Below are positions 33,450 through 37,764 of a stretch of DNA of 37,764 nucleotides, piece by piece. The notes under the pieces were generated by a model. That model was given only the letters and a program-made list of their open reading frames with translations. It was not told the origin of the DNA and ran no database searches. The DNA lies in the NCBI GenBank assembly GCA_012522755.1, contig JAAYJV010000150.1:1-37764 (forward strand), read 5' to 3'. Numbering within the stretch: position 1 is the stretch's first letter; every line of letters starts with the position of its first letter. Source of the stretch: Candidatus Hydrogenedens sp. GTDB taxonomy: Bacteria > Hydrogenedentota > Hydrogenedentia > Hydrogenedentales > CAITNO01. The position numbers were made by a program, and so were the translations under genes.

Positions 33450-34922
33450 TCAGGTTGAATCCTCTTCTTTCAGGAAAGGGAGATGGTCACGGCGTCCTTT
33501 GAGGCGTCGGAAATCCCCTTCAATACAGTCGGCTATACGGGCCCGCTCATCAGGGAGATGGTCACATAAAAAGCGGAACAGATATTCGGCCAGCCGTACC
33601 AGTGGAATGCCGTAAGAGCGCTTTTCTTTCTCCCAGATCTGCTCCGAGAAACGCTCAAAAACATGGAAAGGCGACGGGGGCAAAGTCCGCAACAGCGCCA
33701 GACTCTCCGGAAAATTCCCATGATTATGATACAAATCAAAATATTTTGCAAAACGCTTCATTTTTTGAAGAGCTGAAAAAGAGAAGTGATCATTCTGAAG
33801 AATTTCATAGGGCGGCTGAGAATCATAAACGGTGGAGGCATCACTCAGACTGCTCAGGGGAGTTCCCGGTAAATTTTTCAGGAGACCCAGCTGGATTTCC
33901 TGAAGATTCAGAGTAACCAGTTGGTTGAAACCCTCCGCAAAGGAATCCGGACTTTCTCCCGGAAGACCGAAGATGAGGTCACCATGAATCTGACAGCCCG
34001 AATGCTCCCGCAACCAGCGGAGATTGGACAGGGAAGCCTCTATCCCCTGATTGCGGCGGATTCGTTTTTGTATCTCCTGGTTTATACTCTGGATGCCCGC
34101 TTCCAGATGAAGCACATCGGCGGGGAATGCCGCCAGAAGTTCCAGACTGTCCGGGGGCAGACGGTCGGGCATGATCTCAAAATGCAGATGCAATTCACCG
34201 ATTTCAGGCCTCTTCAGAAAAAAATCCAGGATGGCGTGCATGCGTTTCAGATCCACATTGAAAGTCCGGTCGATGAACTTGAAATTGCGGACGCCCCGGG
34301 CAATGAGTTTTTCCATGGAGCCAAGGAAAGGCTCCAGAGAAAAATAACGCAGATCTGAAGAGGCGCCGGAAAGACAAAAAGCACAGCGGTAGGGACAGCC
34401 CCGCGAAGCTTCCACATAAATAACCCGATGGGCAATATCCTGTTCCGTATAGAGATCATAAGGATCCGACAATTTTTCCAGGTCAACAGGAGGCGCTTCA
34501 ATGACTCTCTTTTCAGGTTTACGGCCTTGTGCAAGATCATGAACAAGACTGTAGAAAGCCTCCTCGCCTTCGCCCCGGATAATATAATCAGCCCATTGAG
34601 CCGTCGGAGAAAGGGGAGAGGAGCCTGACATTTCAGGGCCGCCGCATACCAGGGTGGTCGCCGGGCTTACACGTCGTAAAATTTCCGCTGTCCGCGCCAT
34701 GAGCCCGGCATTCCAGATATGGACGCCCAGTCCCGCAATGCGCGGTTCATGAAGCAAAATGCTTTCCGCAATCTCATGGGCCGACTGCTGAATTGTGAAT
34801 TCAAGAAGCTGCGTATCTTTCTGATACTGTCCGAGATTGGCCTGAAGGCATCGCAGCCCGAAAGCGGTATGGGCATAACGGGCATTGGCTGTGGCCAGAA
34901 CGATGGACAGGGAATCAGACAT
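33450..34922 (-). CDS. B12-binding-domain radical SAM protein (DUF4080 type)
   Basis: A 490-residue cytoplasmic enzyme. Residues 1-140 form a cobalamin-binding-like Rossmann domain (IVLATANARYAHTAFGLRCL, RIAGLGVHIWNAGLMA, TLVCGGPEMSG). The radical SAM core follows, with Cys176-x3-Cys180-x2-Cys183 (ASRGCPYRCAFCLSG) for the [4Fe-4S] cluster, and then a C-terminal region with the layout of DUF4080. Such proteins cleave SAM to a 5'-deoxyadenosyl radical; no substrate is known for this subgroup. It lies three bases after the upstream lipoprotein gene and nine before the M28-like gene, so it is firmly part of the minus-strand operon. Confidence 0.88.
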   Translation of the reverse strand: MSDSLSIVLATANARYAHTAFGLRCLQANLGQYQKDTQLLEFTIQQSAHEIAESILLHEPRIAGLGVHIWNAGLMARTAEILRRVSPATTLVCGGPEMSGSSPLSPTAQWADYIIRGEGEEAFYSLVHDLAQGRKPEKRVIEAPPVDLEKLSDPYDLYTEQDIAHRVIYVEASRGCPYRCAFCLSGASSDLRYFSLEPFLGSMEKLIARGVRNFKFIDRTFNVDLKRMHAILDFFLKRPEIGELHLHFEIMPDRLPPDSLELLAAFPADVLHLEAGIQSINQEIQKRIRRNQGIEASLSNLRWLREHSGCQIHGDLIFGLPGESPDSFAEGFNQLVTLNLQEIQLGLLKNLPGTPLSSLSDASTVYDSQPPYEILQNDHFSFSALQKMKRFAKYFDLYHNHGNFPESLALLRTLPPSPFHVFERFSEQIWEKEKRSYGIPLVRLAEYLFRFLCDHLPDERARIADCIEGDFRRLKGRRDHLPFLKEEDST

Positions 34923-34925
34923 GCC

Positions 34926-35603
34926 TCAGAGATCTTCCTCAAAAGAAGTTGACAAGGTAATCCGCACGGTTTCTTCGTCCGTGGCGATGACCACGGCAAG
35001 CACACGACCCGCTTTTTCATAGTTGAGCATGGTTATGGCGTTTTCACCGGACTGCGCTATATGGGCACTCTCCGTCCAGCCCTGGGCGACACATGCCTCC
35101 CTGTAATAAGCGCAGAGTTCGTCATAGCTTTGAGCAACTGTTCCGGAAAGACTGAAGGTGGAACCGCCGATCTCCATGGCTGTCTCCACGGTCAGTGTAT
35201 CGGGAACAGGAATATCTTCGGGGAAATGTTCCGGTATTCCGGCTTCGCCGCCCGATTTCATGGTGATGGCACCTTCTTCCGCAGGGATTTCGAGGATGGC
35301 GCCATCTTCCTTTTCCGTTACAGTCAAGGTAGTGGTTTTGCCCTCCTCATCAGTGGAAGTCCAGACAGTGCTCTCACCGCTCTTTTTTACAGAAAGGCCG
35401 ACGGCTTCGGAACTCTGTTCCGCCACCTCATTTTCCACGGCCGGACTTTCCGTCTTCTCGGCTGCAGGGGCCGCCGCAGCAGGTGCCGACGCGGCTTTTT
35501 CTGGTTCCGGAGCGGGAGTTTTCTGACCGCAGCCTGTCATGGCCAGAGAGAGGCACAGAAGAGCCGGGAAGAGGAAAGAGTGGAAATTCAATACCTGGTT
35601 CAT
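34926..35603 (-). CDS. Hypothetical lipoprotein, Ala/Pro/Glu-rich linker and soluble C-terminal domain
   Basis: 225 residues. Signal peptide with lipobox A-M-T-G-C (Cys25), then a low-complexity Ala/Pro/Glu linker (about 28-66). Next is a beta-rich part (STVWTSTDEEGKTTTLTV) and a domain starting IPEHFPEDIPVPDTLTVE, with ELCAYYREACVAQGWTES and ITLSTSF. A domain beginning 'FPxDIPvpdg' with a 'Y...l...GW' core is common in small bacterial lipoproteins of unknown role. Precedes the radical SAM gene by three bases. Confidence 0.75.
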   Translation of the reverse strand: MNQVLNFHSFLFPALLCLSLAMTGCGQKTPAPEPEKAASAPAAAAPAAEKTESPAVENEVAEQSSEAVGLSVKKSGESTVWTSTDEEGKTTTLTVTEKEDGAILEIPAEEGAITMKSGGEAGIPEHFPEDIPVPDTLTVETAMEIGGSTFSLSGTVAQSYDELCAYYREACVAQGWTESAHIAQSGENAITMLNYEKAGRVLAVVIATDEETVRITLSTSFEEDL

Positions 35604-35672
35604 TGCGAAGTCCTTTTTTCAAAGTCTGGGGAAAAGCCTGGTTCAAAATACAATGCCGTGGTTCAAAGCGTG

Positions 35673-36170
35673 TCAGCGACGGCTGCCAGTCTTTTCTTCC
35701 GCAAGGGCTTCCAAATCCACTTCTGAAGTACTGAAGTCGCCGTCGCGATAATAAAATTGCTTGCGATCAAGCTTTTTGCCGATGAATCCAAGTTTAACCC
35801 TGGTACCGTCAGAATTATTCCAGCTGTGCCACAATACCACATAAGGCGAGGTGTATCCCTGAATACCCGAAAAATGTTCGCTGTCCATCTCGTCTGAAAT
35901 ACGGCCCCACTCATCTTCCACTTCTTCCACACTCTGACCCAGAAGCAGCGCATCCACCATGGCCTTCGTGATGCGGATCTCTTTTTCTCCCTCAAGCTGC
36001 GGCGTGTCCAACGCAGTGAGTTCAGCAGGCGCCGAAGAGGAATCAGCAGGCACGGAATCACTTTCCACAGAGGAAGGCTCTGGCTGCTCATTTTTTTGAG
36101 TGACCAATAGAACGAGGGTAGCCGTTATTACAGCCGTAATCAGAATAACCAGTACTGTCTTGCCGGACAT
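35673..36170 (-). CDS. Membrane-anchored protein with BamE/DUF3862-like domain
   Basis: 165 residues. One N-terminal transmembrane helix or uncleaved signal (about 4-24; no lipobox Cys), then a Ser/Pro/Glu-rich linker (about 28-60), then a small domain (about 65-150): ITKAMVDALLLGQSVEEVEDEWG, YVVLWHSWNNSDGTRVKLGF. The 'helix - GxSxeeVxxxWG - YxW.NxDGtxv.v.F' pattern resembles SmpA/BamE or DUF3862 folds, which is inference. It is the first gene of the minus-strand run; the next gene begins 69 bases downstream. Confidence 0.7.
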   Translation of the reverse strand: MSGKTVLVILITAVITATLVLLVTQKNEQPEPSSVESDSVPADSSSAPAELTALDTPQLEGEKEIRITKAMVDALLLGQSVEEVEDEWGRISDEMDSEHFSGIQGYTSPYVVLWHSWNNSDGTRVKLGFIGKKLDRKQFYYRDGDFSTSEVDLEALAEEKTGSRR

Positions 36171-36261
36171 GGATCATCTCTTTCGAATACTGTTCATCAC
36201 GTCTTGCGTCTTTTTTCTTTCCATCCTGGAAACACAAAGACGGAATAGCATAAAAGCAACG

Positions 36262-36270
36262 TGGTATACT
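36262..36270 (+). promoter_or_regulatory. Extended -10 promoter element before tandem QueD gene
   Basis: TGGTATACT (TATACT at 36265-36270) is identical to the extended -10 of tRNA-Met. No clear -35 box. It lies about 120 bases before the start codon of the QueD-like gene, in the divergent region between that gene and the minus-strand operon. Confidence 0.4.
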
Positions 36271-36388
36271 TGTGTTTACCGGAGATTCCGAAGCGCCGTC
36301 CCTCCTCACCTCAATTCCTCAGAGGGACAGAGAGCGCGGAATCATCTTGTTCAGAATCTTAACATACAGACCGTAAAGAAGTCGCATC

Positions 36389-37093
36389 ATGAACCTGCGT
36401 ATCCTCAAAACCGTATATGTTGAAACAGCCCGGCGACTGCCGACTCCCGCCGACGATGGTACCGTCCGCTACAGTGGCAACAGCTATAAGATCGATCTTA
36501 TCGCCGAAGGACCGGTTCATCCGGAGTATGGCTGGGTAGTGGATTATACCGATTTGAAGGCCCTTTTCGAACCCATCCGAAAACAACTCGATCATCAGTG
36601 TCTGGATGATATCCCCGAGCTCAGGGACAGCCATGAACCCCGGGAGATTGAAGCCTGGATCAACAGCAGTCTGCAACCCTGGCCCTCCTGGTTCGCAGGT
36701 GTGAAGGTATCTTTTGCCGTGTCTCCGGGATTTCATCCACGCAGGCTTCCGCCCGATCCCCGGCACGAGCTGCCGGCCAGATTGGCCTTTACTTTTTTCG
36801 CCGCCCAGTCATTGCCACAATTGCCTGAGGAGCATCCCTGCCGCAAACTTCACGGACACAGCTATCAGGTGGAGATTGCCGCCCGGGAAGATGATGAGTT
36901 GGAAAGAATCGCCCGCCTTCTCTTCGACCGCTTCGACAACCGCTATCTGAACAACCAGCCCGGTCTGGAACAGGCCACCTCGGAGCGTATAGCAGCCCGG
37001 GTATGGAAAACGATGCTGGAAGAGGGACTCACGCCTCTCTGTGTGGTCATCCAGGAAACCCCCTCCAACCGCTGCCATTATTTCGGCGGCTAG
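36389..37093 (+). CDS. Tandem QueD/PTPS-family protein with split active-site residues
   Basis: 234 residues made of two T-fold (6-carboxytetrahydropterin synthase/6-pyruvoyltetrahydropterin synthase) halves. N-terminal half (1-115): VETARRLP and SGNSY lie where zinc-binding EAAHRLP and HGHSF should be, so all zinc His are lost; however GWVVDYTDLK and Asp68-His69 (LDH) are kept. C-terminal half (120-234): Cys151, His155-Gly-His157 and Glu223 (QET) are kept, but the first zinc His is Gln140, the GWxxDF strand is missing and the Asp-His dyad reads Asp183-Asn184. In this family the Cys and the Asp-His come from adjacent subunits, so the fusion may build one composite site. Possible role in queuosine or pterin synthesis. 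No ribosome-binding site is obvious. Confidence 0.78.
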   Translation: MNLRILKTVYVETARRLPTPADDGTVRYSGNSYKIDLIAEGPVHPEYGWVVDYTDLKALFEPIRKQLDHQCLDDIPELRDSHEPREIEAWINSSLQPWPSWFAGVKVSFAVSPGFHPRRLPPDPRHELPARLAFTFFAAQSLPQLPEEHPCRKLHGHSYQVEIAAREDDELERIARLLFDRFDNRYLNNQPGLEQATSERIAARVWKTMLEEGLTPLCVVIQETPSNRCHYFGG

Positions 37094-37138
37094 ACCCGGG
37101 ATTGCTGCGGTGCCGCCGGACAGAAAGTGTATTGTGCC

Positions 37139-37501
37139 ATGCGTTTCAGTGTTACTCCGGAAAAACAAAAACAACTGGAAACACGTATGGCCGCTTGCGG
37201 ACTGAAGGAAGGGGACTTCGAAGAAAGCTTTTCCGCCAGCAGTGGGCCGGGCGGACAGAAAGCCAATAAAACCGCCACCTGTGTCACCCTTCTCCACCGT
37301 CCCAGTGGTATTGCCGTGAAAATGCAGAAAGCGCGTTCCCAGTCACTGAACCGATATTATGCCCGGAAACGGCTCTGTGAACTGATGGAAGCAAAACTGC
37401 TGGGCCGCGAATCACCCGCGGAAATGCAACGCGAAAAAATACGCCGACAAAAAGCCCGAAGGAAACGGCGGAGTGATAAGAAATCAGGGGATAGGGAGTA
37501 G
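37139..37501 (+). CDS. Class I release-factor-like protein with GGQ motif (RF-1 domain only)
   Basis: About 120 residues. The RF-1 domain carries the peptidyl-tRNA hydrolysis motif SGPGGQKANK (Gly38-Gly39-Gln40), followed by VKMQKARSQSLNRYYARKRL and a very basic C-terminal tail (EKIRRQKARRKRRSDKK). It lacks the codon-recognition domains of RF1/RF2. Stand-alone GGQ proteins of this kind (ArfB/YaeJ and related) rescue stalled ribosomes, with the basic tail in the empty mRNA channel. The short form with 'FSASSGPGGQKANKTATCV' fits the 'peptide chain release factor-like' group. An upstream in-frame GTG at 37127 is an alternative start with a slightly better ribosome-binding site. It is 45 bases after the QueD-like gene, so one transcript is likely. 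Confidence 0.82.
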   Translation: MRFSVTPEKQKQLETRMAACGLKEGDFEESFSASSGPGGQKANKTATCVTLLHRPSGIAVKMQKARSQSLNRYYARKRLCELMEAKLLGRESPAEMQREKIRRQKARRKRRSDKKSGDRE

Positions 37502-37518
37502 GGATGAGGTGCGAGGGC

Positions 37519-37764
37519 AGGTAGGGGCACGGCATGCCGTGCCCATTTCAGCCCCGACCCCAATCAAAATCCTTCGCCGTGCCCATTTCAGCCCCGACCC
37601 CAATCAAAACCCCTCGCAGATCCGACCGATCCGACGGATGTGGGATGGGCGGGGGTTGGGGCATCATGCAGGGTCGGTGGACCAGGTAGACCATCTGGGC
37701 ACGGCATGCCGTGCCCCTACCTGAACCACGTCCTGCGGTTTTTTATAGCCCCTGACCCCAATCA
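37519..37764. repeat. Cluster of dispersed intergenic repeats at the window end
   Basis: Four layers are seen. (1) A 26-bp inverted pair, 37519-37544 and 37697-37722, each containing the palindrome GGGCACGGCATGCCGTGCCC. (2) A 34-bp perfect direct repeat at 37536-37569 and 37576-37609, period 40. (3) CCCC(G/T)ACCCCAATCA-type units at 37551-37566, 37591-37606 and, with one change, 37749-37764. (4) A GATCCGAC-type tandem with GGATGTGGG around 37618-37645, related to 13821-13860. No gene is visible. The block probably continues beyond the window. Confidence 0.75.

Noticed and set aside
37536-37609. CRISPR-like direct repeat
   Set aside because: Only two 34-bp copies with a 6-base gap; no spacers of CRISPR length and no cas genes.

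Overview
The window looks like chromosomal DNA of a Gram-negative (diderm) bacterium. It carries an MCE/Mla-type outer-membrane lipid transport operon and several lipobox lipoproteins. The lineage cannot be fixed from sequence alone. A kinase–SUMF fusion protein, a DUF4080 radical SAM protein, a ThiS–ThiF fusion and many short dispersed palindromes would fit a PVC-group, deltaproteobacterial or other little-cultured diderm lineage. There is no phage, integrase, transposase or CRISPR array; most of the window is core or near-core genes in tight operons.

Layout. 1-377: palindromic repeats and the leader of ettA (translation factor ABC-F). 2.1-7.7 kb (minus): ligA followed by a four-gene lipid ABC transporter (STAS-permease, ATPase, MCE protein, lipoprotein), with ligA and the permease gene overlapping. 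7.9-13.2 kb (plus): alpha/beta hydrolase, MoxR ATPase, DUF58 protein and TgpA-like transglutaminase. 13.2-13.8 kb (minus): the guanidinium exporter gene gdx preceded by two ACGR-loop hairpins that I read as a guanidine-II riboswitch, then tRNA-Ser(UGA). 13.8-14.55 kb is a gene-free stretch with inverted repeats. tRNA-Met with a clear terminator follows, then a minus-strand Ser/Thr kinase–SUMF gene. 17.5-21.0 kb: topA-thiD. 21.2-27.8 kb: four tightly packed plus-strand genes, namely a protein resembling the N-terminal part of Mrr-type restriction proteins, a GT-C-like membrane protein, a metallo-hydrolase and a large LysM protein. 27.9-30.7 kb: hisS-rlmD. 30.7-36.2 kb (minus): a six-gene run with two anchored envelope proteins, a B12/radical SAM protein, a membrane M28-like protein with altered metal ligands, ThiS-ThiF and a lipoprotein. 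36.4-37.5 kb (plus): a tandem QueD/PTPS protein and a GGQ release-factor-like protein. 37.5-37.8 kb: a cluster of dispersed repeats.

Most noteworthy: (i) the guanidine-II riboswitch-gdx unit; (ii) a QueD/PTPS tandem in which each half keeps only part of the active site and the two parts complement one another; (iii) an M28-type membrane protein whose metal ligands are almost all replaced, mainly by other metal-binding residues; (iv) a protein that seems to be a restriction-associated module without its nuclease domain. No complete defence or secondary-metabolite system is visible.
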